Origin: Paracoccaceae bacterium
GTDB taxonomy: Bacteria; Pseudomonadota; Alphaproteobacteria; Rhodobacterales; Rhodobacteraceae
Reading direction: 5' to 3'
DNA: 64,000 bases
NCBI GenBank assembly: GCA_027489355.1
Contig: JAIXZY010000049.1
Span: 1 to 64,000 of the forward strand
The notes under the pieces were generated by a model. That model did not search any database, was not told the DNA's origin, and saw only the letters and a list, made by a program, of their open reading frames with translations. Position numbers and translations under genes: made by a program. Positions 12,147 to 19,782 of the stretch are shown here, in pieces. The stretch's first letter is position 1, and every line of letters begins with the position of its first letter.

Positions 12147-12824
12147 TCAGGCCATCGAGGACAGGGCGGCGACCCGATCCTCGATCATCCGGGCCAGTTT
12201 CGCGCGGTCGAAGGCGGTGCGCATGTCCTGTACGGCGGCCTCAAGCGCGGTGTCGCCCGCCGCGCGGGCCAGGCTGCGGAGGAAGGCCTTGGCATAAGTC
12301 GGGTCGCCCGGCGCGGTGACCAGCGTTGCGGCGCGGGCGAGGTCATCGCGCAGCGCCATCGGGTCACCCGGCGGGGCCTGCGCATCGTCGGGCTTTTCGA
12401 CCGGGCCGGCGCCGGTGACAAGCTGGCGAATCAGCCGCACGAGCGCGGCCGCGGAACCAAGCGGCTTTTCCAGGAACTCGGTCGCGCCCGCGTCCAGCGC
12501 GGCCTCGCGCCCATCGGGGTCGCCGGAGAGGCCAAGGACTGGAAATCCCTCGGCCGCAAGCTCGGCGATCAGGTCCTCTCCCCGTCCGTCGGGCAGGCCG
12601 AGGTCGACGATGGCAAGGTCCGGGCGGCGGAAGGCCAGGTGAAGGCGCGCGATTTCAAGGCTTTCCGCCCGCCGCAGCCGCGCACCGGCCCGTTGCAGGA
12701 TCAGCCGCAGCGCGTCGCAGGTGAAGCGGCTGTCGTCCACGATCAAGAGCGACAGGCCCTGCAGTGGCAGGCGCGAGCCATGCGGTGCGGTCTGGGGGAT
12801 CATCGGATCGGGGGGGAAGGGCAT
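12147..12824 (-). CDS. stand-alone response regulator receiver protein
   Basis: 225 residues. A REC domain spans about 24-130, with acidic pair Asp30-Asp31, phospho-acceptor Asp74 (LAIVDLGLPDG), conserved Ser100 (LGLSGD) and Lys120 (EFLEKPL). The remaining ~95 residues are helical and match no output domain I recognise, so it probably works through protein contacts or as a phosphate relay. No histidine kinase is near. The start at 12824 is chosen because a longer frame reaching 13043 runs through the divergent mce gene. A second in-frame Met is 7 codons downstream. Confidence 0.8.
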   Translation of the reverse strand: MPFPPDPMIPQTAPHGSRLPLQGLSLLIVDDSRFTCDALRLILQRAGARLRRAESLEIARLHLAFRRPDLAIVDLGLPDGRGEDLIAELAAEGFPVLGLSGDPDGREAALDAGATEFLEKPLGSAAALVRLIRQLVTGAGPVEKPDDAQAPPGDPMALRDDLARAATLVTAPGDPTYAKAFLRSLARAAGDTALEAAVQDMRTAFDRAKLARMIEDRVAALSSMA

Positions 12825-12957
12825 CGGCAACCTCGTCTTCGTTGGGGGGAGTTTCGCCAATCCCCGTAAAACGCCGGTTAACGCCTGCGACCCAAAGGCC
12901 GCTTGCCTAAGCCGGGGCCGGGTCGCATAAGCGGGGCCGAGAGCCTGGAGGACCCCC

Positions 12958-13362
12958 ATGATCGGACGCCTGAACCATGTCGCCATCGCCGTGCCGGACC
13001 TTGACGCCGCGGCGGCACAGTACCGGACCACGCTGGGCGCCAAGGTTGGCGCACCGCAGCCCGAGCCGGATCACGGGGTGACGGTGGTCTTCATCGAACT
13101 GCCGAACACCAAGATCGAGCTGCTTTATCCGCTGGGCGAAAATTCCCCCATCGCCGGATTCCTGGAGAAGAACCCCTCGGGCGGCATCCACCACATCTGC
13201 TATGAGGTGGACGACATCCTTGCCGCGCGGGACCATCTGAAAGCCTCGGGCGCGCGGGTGCTGGGCTCGGGCGAGCCGAAGATCGGGGCGCATGGCAAGC
13301 CGGTGCTGTTCCTGCACCCCAAGGATTTCAACGGCTGTCTGGTGGAGCTTGAACAGGCATGA
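12958..13362 (+). CDS. mce: methylmalonyl-CoA epimerase
   Basis: Interconverts (2R)- and (2S)-methylmalonyl-CoA in propionyl-CoA assimilation, and in the ethylmalonyl-CoA pathway where present. The 134-residue single-domain vicinal-oxygen-chelate protein shows RLNHVAIAVPD at the N-terminus (His7 metal ligand), VTVVFIELPNTKIELLYPL, GGIHHICYEVDD (second metal His) and a C-terminal LVELEQA (ligand Glu). It overlaps the following DUF1467 gene by 4 nt (ATGA). The partner GTPase gene meaB lies 23 kb away in the same window; the mutase itself is not in the window. Confidence 0.92.
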   Translation: MIGRLNHVAIAVPDLDAAAAQYRTTLGAKVGAPQPEPDHGVTVVFIELPNTKIELLYPLGENSPIAGFLEKNPSGGIHHICYEVDDILAARDHLKASGARVLGSGEPKIGAHGKPVLFLHPKDFNGCLVELEQA

Positions 13363-13628
13363 CGATCACCGCGGCGCTGGTTCTGTATTCGATCACCTGG
13401 TTCATGACGCTGTTCTGCGTGCTGCCCTACCGCACCGTCTCGCAGGATGAGGCCAAGGACATCGTTCCGGGAACGCCTCCCGGGGCGCCCGCCGGGGACG
13501 TGATGCGGCGCAAGGCCTGGATCACCACGCTGATCGCGACGCCGATCTGGGCGGTGATCGCGGGGGTGATCCTGTCGGGCTGGATCTCCATCGCGGACCT
13601 CGACTGGTTCGGCCGGATGCATCACTGA
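13359..13628 (+). CDS. DUF1467 family membrane protein
   Basis: An 89-residue protein with two hydrophobic segments (about 5-24 and 55-76) joined by a charged loop PYRTVSQDEAKDIVPGTPPGAP. This is the DUF1467 pattern found next to methylmalonyl-CoA epimerase in many alphaproteobacteria. The function is unknown. The ATGA overlap with mce implies translational coupling. A bipartite TTCGAA repeat follows between it and the convergent EI24 gene. Confidence 0.85.
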   Translation: MTITAALVLYSITWFMTLFCVLPYRTVSQDEAKDIVPGTPPGAPAGDVMRRKAWITTLIATPIWAVIAGVILSGWISIADLDWFGRMHH

Positions 13629-13642
13629 CGGCGGGGCAGGGC

Positions 13643-13685
13643 AAAATCCTTCGAAGGATTTTGGCAAATCTTTTCGAAAAGATTT
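13643..13685. repeat. bipartite TTCGAA palindrome, copy 2
   Basis: AAAATCCTTCGAAGGATTTT (13643-13662) and AAATCTTTTCGAAAAGATTT (13666-13685), both perfect palindromes, 3 nt apart. The copy lies between the convergent DUF1467 and EI24 genes, where it could end transcription from both sides. Copy 3 at 16264 is identical over the whole element. Confidence 0.9.
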
Positions 13686-13689
13686 GCGC

Positions 13690-14385
13690 CTACCGGCCGG
13701 CCGCCGCGAGCTGGTGATAGATGTGCGTGAAGGTCGCCACGCCCAGGACCGGGACCACCAGGTTCAGGACCGGAATCGACAGCGGCGCGGCCATCAGGGT
13801 TCCCGCGGCCCAGAGCGTCCAGCGGTTCCGGCGGCGCATCGCCTTGACCTCTTGCGACGGGAGGCGGCGCAGGGCGACCAGGCTGAAATACTCTCGTCCC
13901 AGAAGGAAGCCGTTCATCGCCCAAAACACCAGCGGAATGGCGGGGCCGACAAAGGGATAGACGAAGAGCGCCGCGAGGTTCACCGCGATCACCACGCCGA
14001 GGAAGTTCACCGACTGGCGCAGCCCTTCGGCAAAGCCGGGTGGGGTGGCGGGTGGCAGATAGGGGTAGTGCCTATCCTCGACCGCGTCGGCCACGTCTTC
14101 GAGGAAGAGGCCAGTGAAGGCTGAAGCGACGGGAACCATCAGGAAGATCGACAGGACGATCATGAACAGGACCGAGGTCCAGCCCAGCAGCGTGTCCATT
14201 CCGGTGACCGGGCCGATCACGGGAAGGTCGATCTGGTCTGGCGACAGCCACCAGACCAGCTGCAGGAAGATTGCGTAGACCGCGAAGAGAAGAGCCAGCG
14301 CCAGCAGCACGCCCAGGCCGACCACGCGGCGGAAGCGGCGGTCTCCAAGCTGGCCGAGCGCCTTGAAGAACGCCGCGAAGATCAC
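13690..14385 (-). CDS. EI24 domain (CysZ-like) membrane protein
   Basis: 231 residues with four to six hydrophobic segments (about 22-46, 66-90, 128-155 and 186-215). The pattern MIFAAFFKALGQLGDRRFRR, then FTGLFLEDVADAVEDRHYP and FVGPAIPLVFWAMNGFLLGREYF is the EI24/CysZ-like family; CysZ itself is a sulfate permease, but most members of this alphaproteobacterial branch are uncharacterised. It overlaps the upstream nitroreductase gene by 4 nt, so the two form an operon. Confidence 0.85.
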   Translation of the reverse strand: MIFAAFFKALGQLGDRRFRRVVGLGVLLALALLFAVYAIFLQLVWWLSPDQIDLPVIGPVTGMDTLLGWTSVLFMIVLSIFLMVPVASAFTGLFLEDVADAVEDRHYPYLPPATPPGFAEGLRQSVNFLGVVIAVNLAALFVYPFVGPAIPLVFWAMNGFLLGREYFSLVALRRLPSQEVKAMRRRNRWTLWAAGTLMAAPLSIPVLNLVVPVLGVATFTHIYHQLAAAGR

Positions 14386-14960
14386 GCCTCGACCCAGGTC
14401 ACAAGGCGAGAGAGGTCGGGACGTGGGCGGTCGGGGCCATCTTCGGGCGGGGTGCCGATGTGGACGATGCCGGCCACCGTTTCACCTTCGCCGCAGCCAA
14501 AGGCGCGGGCGGCGAAGGTCGCGTCATGCGCGGGCCAGCCAGTCAGCCAGTTCGCGCCCCAGCCTGCGGCCTCGGCGGCGTTGACGATTCCGAAACAAAG
14601 CGCCCCGGCGGACAGGAGTTGTTCGGCGGGAGGGATCTTGGGCGAGGGCTTGGGCGATGCGATGACCACGACGGCCAGCTTGCCCAGGTCATATTGCCCA
14701 CGGCCCTTGGCGATCTTCTCCTCGTCGCCGCCCAGTTCCTTTGCCCGCGCCTCGGCCAGGTCGGCAAGACGCCGGAATGCCGCGCCTTGCAGGACGATCA
14801 GGCGCCAAGGCTCCAGCTTGCCGTGGTCGGGGACGCGCGTTGCGGCGGTCAGGATCTCTTCCATCTGCTCGCGGGTCGGCACGGGGTAGGTGAAAAGCTT
14901 CGCGGGGCGAGAGCGGCGGGATTTCAGGAAAGCGAGGGCGGCGTCGTTTCGGTTGGGCAT
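14382..14960 (-). CDS. nitroreductase family protein (YdjA-like)
   Basis: A 192-residue FMN-dependent NAD(P)H oxidoreductase of the small YdjA-like nitroreductase type. FMN-contact signatures are RRSRPAKLFTYPVPTREQM, ATRVPDHGKLEPWRLIVLQG, LSAGALCFGIVNAAEAAGWGANWLTGWPA and AGIVHIGTP. The physiological substrate is unknown for this class. It is the first gene of a two-gene unit with the EI24 gene (4-nt overlap). A bipartite palindrome (copy 5) lies about 85 nt upstream. Confidence 0.88.
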   Translation of the reverse strand: MPNRNDAALAFLKSRRSRPAKLFTYPVPTREQMEEILTAATRVPDHGKLEPWRLIVLQGAAFRRLADLAEARAKELGGDEEKIAKGRGQYDLGKLAVVVIASPKPSPKIPPAEQLLSAGALCFGIVNAAEAAGWGANWLTGWPAHDATFAARAFGCGEGETVAGIVHIGTPPEDGPDRPRPDLSRLVTWVEA

Positions 14961-15043
14961 GTCGGGTCCTTGAGATCGGTCGCCGGACTTTAGGGCCTAA
15001 CCCCGGCGCCCGCCAGAGACCGCGCGGCAGTACCGGGCGCGCG

Positions 15044-15087
15044 CCGGAGTTTTCGAAACTCCGGCCCGATGTCTTCGAAGACATCGG
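15044..15087. repeat. bipartite TTCGAA palindrome, divergent copy 5
   Basis: Two adjacent palindromes. The first, at 15044-15064, has CCGGAGTTT / AAACTCCGG arms. The second, at 15066-15087, is a perfect 22-nt palindrome with half CCGATGTCTTC. Both contain TTCGAA or TTTTCGAAA at the centre, but the arms differ from copies 1-4, which suggests the architecture and not the exact sequence is conserved. It lies just after the stop of the HDAC-like gene. Confidence 0.75.
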
Positions 15088-15093
15088 CGCCTG

Positions 15094-16197
15094 TCACACC
15101 CCGAGCGCCGTTGCGGCCTCGTCGATCCACCCCCGGACGAAGGTATCGAAGCGGGCGTCCGGCTGGCGTTTCGCCAGCGTCGCGGCAAGGGGGTCAGGCG
15201 CCGAAACCGGCGCGCCGCTCAGCTCTTCCAGCACCGCATGGCCGCAGAAGGGAACGTAGACCTCGGAATAGCCGCCCTCGTGGACCAGGAGCAGGCGACC
15301 ATCGCAAAGCCGGTCGGCGGCCTGCATCACCACCTTCGTCAGTGCGCGGAAGGTCTCGGCCGTGCAGAGCATCCTTCCCAGCGGATCGACGGCGGCCGCG
15401 TCGAAGCCGCAGGCGACGACGATCGCATCCGGGCGGAAGCGGTCGAGCGCGGGCAGGACCACCCGCTCCATCGCGTAAAGGTAGCTTGCGTGGCCGGTGC
15501 CGGGCGGAAGCGGCAGGTTCAGGTTCGAGTTTGGGGCGTTCGGCCCGCCCGCTGCCTCCACCCCGCCGGTGTCCAGGGGATAGTTCCTGTCCTGATGCAG
15601 GCTGATGGTCAGCACGTCCGGGTCGTCCCAGAAGATCGCCTCGGTTCCGTTGCCGTGGTGGACGTCCCAGTCGACGACGGCGACGCGGCGGACGAGCCCG
15701 TCGGCCTGCGCCGCGCGGATCGCCACGGCGATGTTGTTCAGCAGGCAGAAGCCGTTCGGGAAATCGGCCGTGCAGTGATGTCCCGGCGGGCGGGACAGGG
15801 AATAGGCGTTGCGAACCTCACGCGTCAGGACGGCGCGCAGCGCGGCCTTGGCGAGCCCCGCGGACAGCGCCGCGATTTCGTACCCGCCCGCGCCGAAGGG
15901 GGTCCGCAGGCCAAGCTCGCCCCCGCCGGCGTCGGAGGCGGCCTTGAAGGCCGAGAGATAGCTTTCGGGATGGACGCGAAGCAGGTCCTCGGTCGTGGCC
16001 GCCTCGGCCCCGCGCATGGCGAGATGGCGGGTCAGGCCGGTCACCTCGATCAGATTGCGCAGGCGGCGCTTGGTTTCGGGGTTCTCGGGCAAGCCGCCGT
16101 GGGTGGGTTGGACCAAGCCGGCAACCGGCAGCGTGAAGGCATAGTTGCCGCCGGCATGCCAGAAGCAGCGTTCGTCCGAGAAGAATGCGGTGGTCAT
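15094..16197 (-). CDS. histone deacetylase-superfamily amidohydrolase
   Basis: A 367-residue zinc amidohydrolase of the arginase/HDAC fold, class II-like. Bacterial members act on acetylated polyamines, acetoin-related compounds or protein lysines. Active-site signatures are intact: SRPPGHHC (paired catalytic His), DWDVHHGNGTEAIF (zinc Asp and His), ISLHQDRNYPLDTGG, ACGFDAAAVDPLG (second zinc Asp) and LVHEGGYS (the Tyr of the catalytic set). It is transcribed alone, between two bipartite palindromes. The partner substrate is not shown by the neighbours. Confidence 0.88.
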   Translation of the reverse strand: MTTAFFSDERCFWHAGGNYAFTLPVAGLVQPTHGGLPENPETKRRLRNLIEVTGLTRHLAMRGAEAATTEDLLRVHPESYLSAFKAASDAGGGELGLRTPFGAGGYEIAALSAGLAKAALRAVLTREVRNAYSLSRPPGHHCTADFPNGFCLLNNIAVAIRAAQADGLVRRVAVVDWDVHHGNGTEAIFWDDPDVLTISLHQDRNYPLDTGGVEAAGGPNAPNSNLNLPLPPGTGHASYLYAMERVVLPALDRFRPDAIVVACGFDAAAVDPLGRMLCTAETFRALTKVVMQAADRLCDGRLLLVHEGGYSEVYVPFCGHAVLEELSGAPVSAPDPLAATLAKRQPDARFDTFVRGWIDEAATALGV

Positions 16198-16263
16198 GGG
16201 CGTCTCCCTTTGGCGGAAGACTAGGGGCGGCCGGGCGCTTTGGCCAGACGGTGCGGCTGGGGC

Positions 16264-16306
16264 AAAATCCTTCGAAGGATTTTGGCAAATCTTTTCGAAA
16301 AGATTT
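16264..16306. repeat. bipartite TTCGAA palindrome, copy 3
   Basis: AAAATCCTTCGAAGGATTTT (16264-16283) and AAATCTTTTCGAAAAGATTT (16287-16306), identical to copy 2. Here the element lies between two divergent genes (HDAC-like to the left, DUF167 to the right), 38 nt before the DUF167 start. A terminator role alone therefore does not explain its position. Confidence 0.9.
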
Positions 16307-16343
16307 GCTTGCCCCGACCGTTCTCCCCGGCTTTCAAGGGGCC

Positions 16344-16592
16344 ATGACCGACCTGTCCCACCTTGCCCTGCCTGGAGTTACCATCGCCATCCGCGTCACC
16401 CCGAATGCCCGCCGTCCGGGGGTCGAACTGGTCGAGGGCCAGATCCGCGTCGCCGTGACCGAGACGCCCGAAGCCGGGAAGGCGACCGAGGCCGCCCGTG
16501 CGGCGCTGGCAAAGGCACTGGGCGTGGCGAAGACGCGCCTTACCCTCATCCGCGGGGCGACGGCGCGGGACAAGCTGTTCCGGCTGGACTAG
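16344..16592 (+). CDS. DUF167 (YggU-family) protein
   Basis: An 82-residue small alpha/beta protein of the DUF167/YggU family, function unknown. The signature VTIAIRVTPNARRPGV, followed by IRVAVTETPEAGKATEAARAALAKALGV and LIRGATARDKLFRL, is typical (the family motif is KVxPxA..E/N..V...PxxGKAN..). The start at 16344 comes right after the repeat; longer frames would cross the palindrome. It overlaps the convergent gene at 16589 by 4 nt at the stop codons. Confidence 0.85.
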   Translation: MTDLSHLALPGVTIAIRVTPNARRPGVELVEGQIRVAVTETPEAGKATEAARAALAKALGVAKTRLTLIRGATARDKLFRLD

Positions 16593-16828
16593 GTCTTCCG
16601 CTCCAGCCGGTAGCTGCCCTCGGGCAGGTTCAGCGCGGCGGCGAGGTCGCGGATCTGCGTCATCGACAGCGTCAGGCGCATCACCTCGTCGGTCTGGGGA
16701 TCGACCTGCTCGATCGTGACGCAATCCTCGAAGGCGTTGATGATCACGTCTTCCAGCAGGAGGCCATCCTCGCCCTCATCGACCAGGGTGATGACGGTGG
16801 CGTCGAATTCGTGCTCGATGGTAAACAT
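16589..16828 (-). CDS. small conserved hypothetical protein
   Basis: 79 residues, acidic (MFTIEHEFDATVITLVDEGE..., ending EGSYRLERKT), with no signal peptide, membrane segment or cysteines. The middle (EDCVTIEQVDPQTDEVMRLTLSMTQIRDLAAAL) suggests a small beta-alpha fold. I recognise no family. It is supported as a gene by a full-length open frame with Rhodobacteraceae-like codon use and by its tight convergent packing against DUF167 (4-nt overlap of stops). Confidence 0.7.
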   Translation of the reverse strand: MFTIEHEFDATVITLVDEGEDGLLLEDVIINAFEDCVTIEQVDPQTDEVMRLTLSMTQIRDLAAALNLPEGSYRLERKT

Positions 16829-16940
16829 GATCGCAGGCTAGCCCCCCGGCCCGCCCGCCGCAAGCATGACGCTTGCGTGAGCCGCCCTTTCCCCCGCGCG
16901 CCGATTTGCTACCCTTGCGGCAAATCCGGTCGAGGTCTTC

Positions 16941-17648
16941 ATGCGTCTTCCCCTGCTTGCCGCCGTCCTCATGTCGCTTGGCGGTTGCATCTCGACCTAT
17001 GCCCCGCCGCCGGCGCTGCCGCAGGCGACGGTTCAGCCGGTCCAGCCGGCCCGCGCGGCGGCCGAAAACTTCCTGACCGTCGTAAGCCGCGTCGAGCCTG
17101 TGGCCGAGGGCTATTGCCGCGAGGTGGGCGTGGCGCGGAACTGCGACTTCCGGATCGTGGTGGACGACCGGCCGGGCCAGCCGCCGAACGCGTTCCAGAC
17201 GCTGGACCGGCAGGGGCGGCCGGTGATCGGCTTCACGCTGGCGCTGATCGCGGATGCGCGGAACCCCGACGAACTCGCCTTCGTCCTGGGCCATGAGGCT
17301 GCGCACCACATCGCCGGCCACATCCCCAAGCGGCAGGACCAGGCGCTTTCGGGCGCGCTTCTGGCCGGGGTCCTGGCGCAGGCCAGCGGGCTTTCCCCCG
17401 AAGAGGTGAAGGCGGCACAGGACATGGGTGCCGAGGTTGCAGCGCGCAGCTATTCCAAGGAGTTCGAGCTGCAGGCTGACGCTCTGGGCGCCGAAATCGC
17501 GCTTGTTGCAGGCTATGATCCAATCCGCGGCACCGGTTTCTTCGACCGCCTGCCCGACCCGGGCGACAAGTTCCTGGGAAGCCACCCGCCAAATGCGCAG
17601 CGCAAGGCCCTGGTGATCGCCACGGTGCGGCGGCTGCAAGGCTCTTGA
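16941..17648 (+). CDS. M48-family metalloprotease lipoprotein
   Basis: A 235-residue predicted lipoprotein: the signal peptide ends in LGGC with the lipid Cys at 16. The peptidase M48 zinc site is His118-Glu119-Ala-Ala-His122, and the third ligand lies in the later FELQAD motif (around 175-180). Related periplasmic proteases (LoiP/BepA-like) help outer-membrane protein quality control. It is shorter than BepA and has no TPR domain, so a LoiP-like role is more likely. The upstream gap (16829-16940) contains a CGCAAGC / GCTTGCG hairpin at 16859-16877. Confidence 0.88.
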   Translation: MRLPLLAAVLMSLGGCISTYAPPPALPQATVQPVQPARAAAENFLTVVSRVEPVAEGYCREVGVARNCDFRIVVDDRPGQPPNAFQTLDRQGRPVIGFTLALIADARNPDELAFVLGHEAAHHIAGHIPKRQDQALSGALLAGVLAQASGLSPEEVKAAQDMGAEVAARSYSKEFELQADALGAEIALVAGYDPIRGTGFFDRLPDPGDKFLGSHPPNAQRKALVIATVRRLQGS

Positions 17649-17713
17649 TCTGGGTCAAGGCGGGGCAACGGACGCGCGGGCAGCATGATCCCGGACAACC
17701 GGGAGGTTCTACG

Positions 17714-17962
17714 ATGATCGGCTACCCCGAGGCTCCGAAAGCCTGGTGGCTTACCCGCGGGATGGCGCGGATTTCCGGCGTCAACCTGCCACGCGCGGTG
17801 GTGGAGGGCTGGCTTCAGCGCGACGAGCTGGAGGACCTGATCGCCCGTTGCGCCGCCTGCGGACGCGGGGCGGAATGCGAACGCTGGCTGGTCGGCTCGG
17901 GCTCAGCCGACCGGATGCCGGACTTCTGCCCGAACAAGGCCGGGATCGAGGCGCTCACCTGA
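17714..17962 (+). CDS. DUF6455 family small protein
   Basis: 82 residues with a cysteine pattern ARCAACGRGAECERWL followed by PDFCPNKAGIEAL, as in the Rhodobacteraceae DUF6455 proteins. The four conserved Cys could bind a metal or cluster, but this is inference. The ATG at 17714 follows a GGGAGG ribosome site. It sits alone between the M48 lipoprotein and the IMPACT gene. Confidence 0.75.
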   Translation: MIGYPEAPKAWWLTRGMARISGVNLPRAVVEGWLQRDELEDLIARCAACGRGAECERWLVGSGSADRMPDFCPNKAGIEALT

Positions 17963-18060
17963 GGCACCGGCCTCCCCCCTGCGCATCTGGTGCCGCGCGG
18001 GGGAACGGCGGCGGGCCGTCCCCTCTGGTCCGCCGCCCTTTCTTTTCCTAAGACTGCGCC

Positions 18061-18423
18061 ATGATCGTCCTTGAAGACATCCTGCGCGACCGCGGCTCGC
18101 GCTATGCCGCTGCCGCAGGCACCGTGCGCTCGAAGGCCGAGATCGACGCCTTCCTGGCCACGCTTCGTCAGCGGCGCAAGTTCGACAAGGCCACCCACCA
18201 TTCCTGGGCGGCGATCTTGTCCGACGGCGGCCCCCTGAAGAACGACGACGGCGAGGCCGGGGCGGGTGCCGTGATCCTGAAGATGCTGGAACGCGAGGGC
18301 GTGCCGGACCGGATCGTCGTCGTCACCCGCTGGTATGGCGGCGTGCATCTGGGCGGGGACCGCTTCGCCCACATCGTCACCTGCACCCGCGCGGCGCTGG
18401 CCGCGATGCGGGAACGGGGCTGA
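18061..18423 (+). CDS. IMPACT/YigZ N-terminal domain protein
   Basis: 120 residues consisting only of the UPF0029 (IMPACT N-terminal) domain. KATHHSWAAILSD, NDDGEAGAGAVILKMLEREG and VVVTRWYGGVHLGGDRFAHIV are the family motifs (the last is WYGG..LG..R). YigZ of E. coli has an extra C-terminal domain absent here; many alphaproteobacterial members are short. The role is uncertain (proposed ribosome- or nucleotide-related). Confidence 0.85.
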   Translation: MIVLEDILRDRGSRYAAAAGTVRSKAEIDAFLATLRQRRKFDKATHHSWAAILSDGGPLKNDDGEAGAGAVILKMLEREGVPDRIVVVTRWYGGVHLGGDRFAHIVTCTRAALAAMRERG

Positions 18424-18522
18424 TTACATTCGCGTTCTTGCATCAAATCGTTAGGACCAGGGACCGCAACCTGTTACCCTTCACCCACGGGCCAGCAGAG
18501 CCCGGAAAACGAGGGAACGGAC

Positions 18523-18897
18523 ATGAATATCTCGCGCGGGTTCCTGGTAATGGGTGCGGTCTACCTGGTGGTGGGCATTGTTCTGGGCTCTTACATGGGC
18601 GGCAGCGGCGACCACTCGCTGGCCCCGGTCCATGCGCATATCAACCTTCTGGGCTTTACGCTGATGACCGTCTTCGGCATCGGCTACCGCTTCGTTCCGG
18701 CGCTGGCCGAGGGGACGCTGCCCAAGGCGCATTTCTGGCTGCACCAGGTCGGGGCGCTTGGGCTTCTGGTCGGGCTCTTCCTGATGATGTCCGGGCGGGT
18801 GGACGAGGCTGCGATCGGGCCGGTTTTTCCGGTGCTGGAGGGCGCGATCCTGCTGGGGGCAGTGCTGTGGCTGGTGGGGATCGTCCGCCGCGCCTGA
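18523..18897 (+). CDS. four-helix membrane protein resembling a cytochrome oxidase I segment
   Basis: 124 residues with four hydrophobic segments (about 5-22, 38-56, 72-92 and 100-120). The motif APVHAHINLLGFTLMTVFGIGYRF holds an H-x-H pair in the second helix, as in heme-copper oxidase subunit I-like proteins; similar small proteins are often loosely annotated as cytochrome oxidase. Alone it cannot be a complete oxidase. The His pair could hold heme, but this is inference. Transcribed with dgkA just downstream (66-nt gap). Confidence 0.65.
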   Translation: MNISRGFLVMGAVYLVVGIVLGSYMGGSGDHSLAPVHAHINLLGFTLMTVFGIGYRFVPALAEGTLPKAHFWLHQVGALGLLVGLFLMMSGRVDEAAIGPVFPVLEGAILLGAVLWLVGIVRRA

Positions 18898-18963
18898 TGT
18901 CTTGCCCCGGGCGCTTGGCGCAGCCCGCGTCCGGGGCTAACCTCCCGCAAAAAGGGGGGACAG

Positions 18964-19326
18964 ATGCGTGACATTCTGCGGGCCGAGGCCCGGCGCTTCG
19001 CCAATACGGTGATCTGGTCCTGGGATGGCTTCCGGGCCGCCTGGGCCACGGAAAAGACGCTGAGGCAATGGGTTCTGGCCAATGTGCTGTCGGCGGCGCT
19101 GGTCTTTGCGCTGGACCTGACCGCGGCGGAACGCGCGGTGATCCTGGGCCTGGGCCTGCTGATCCTGGCGGCGGAACTTATCAACAACGCGGTCGAAGAG
19201 GTGGTCGACATGGTCTCGCCCGGCCACGACGCCCGGGCAAAGAAGGCCAAGGACTGCGGCTCGGCCTGCGTCGCGCTGGCGGCGCTTGCGGCGGGGGTGG
19301 CGTGGGCGGTGGTTCTGCTTGGCTAG
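18964..19326 (+). CDS. dgkA: diacylglycerol kinase, prokaryotic type
   Basis: DgkA phosphorylates diacylglycerol to phosphatidic acid in the inner membrane, recycling lipid from envelope glycan synthesis. The product is 120 residues with three hydrophobic helices. The signature ELINNAVEEVVDMVS (71-85, catalytic Glu71 and Glu78) followed by AKKAKDCGSACV is intact. A strong G-rich ribosome site precedes the ATG. Some family members prefer undecaprenol, which cannot be excluded. Confidence 0.92.
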   Translation: MRDILRAEARRFANTVIWSWDGFRAAWATEKTLRQWVLANVLSAALVFALDLTAAERAVILGLGLLILAAELINNAVEEVVDMVSPGHDARAKKAKDCGSACVALAALAAGVAWAVVLLG

Positions 19327-19380
19327 GAACAAAAGCCGGAATGGCCGGTTGCCGGACAGACTCAAACCTGCGAGGCAATC

Positions 19381-19782
19381 ATGCAAGACGCTCCCTTCGC
19401 CGATCGCGCCACCGCTTCCACCGCTTCCGGCAGCAGCACCGGCACTTCCACCATGGTCTCAAGCGCCGACGTCAACGGCACCGAGGTCTACAGTCCGACC
19501 GGCGACCATCTGGGCGAGATTGACCACCTGATGATCGACAAGCAGTCCGGTCAGATCGCCTATGCGGTGATGACCTTCGGCGGCTTCCTGGGTCTGGGCC
19601 AGGGCGAACATCCGGTGCCGTGGAAGAAGCTGAGCTACGACACCAACCTGGGGGGCTTTGTCACCGACATCACCCAGGAACAGCTGACCGGCGCGCCGTC
19701 CCTGTCTGACACCTGGTTCGAGGATGACGACTACCGCCGGCGCAGCTACGACTACTACGGCGTGTCGCCCTACTGGCTCTGA
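19381..19782 (+). CDS. PRC-barrel domain protein
   Basis: 133 residues. A Ser/Thr-rich N-terminal 25 residues is followed by a PRC barrel (about 28-105: VNGTEVYSPTGDHLGEIDHL, QIAYAVMTFGGFLGLGQGEHPVPW). The C-terminus is aromatic and basic (DDDYRRRSYDYYGVSPYWL). PRC barrels occur in photosynthetic reaction centre H and in RNA-processing proteins; this short form is often stress-related in alphaproteobacteria (inference). Its last 13 nt overlap the convergent DUF393 gene. Confidence 0.85.
   Translation: MQDAPFADRATASTASGSSTGTSTMVSSADVNGTEVYSPTGDHLGEIDHLMIDKQSGQIAYAVMTFGGFLGLGQGEHPVPWKKLSYDTNLGGFVTDITQEQLTGAPSLSDTWFEDDDYRRRSYDYYGVSPYWL

Noticed and set aside
18424-18522. FNR/ANR-like box (ATCAA) before the oxidase-like membrane protein
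   Set aside because: Only one half-site is present; the other half does not match TTGAT at the required distance.
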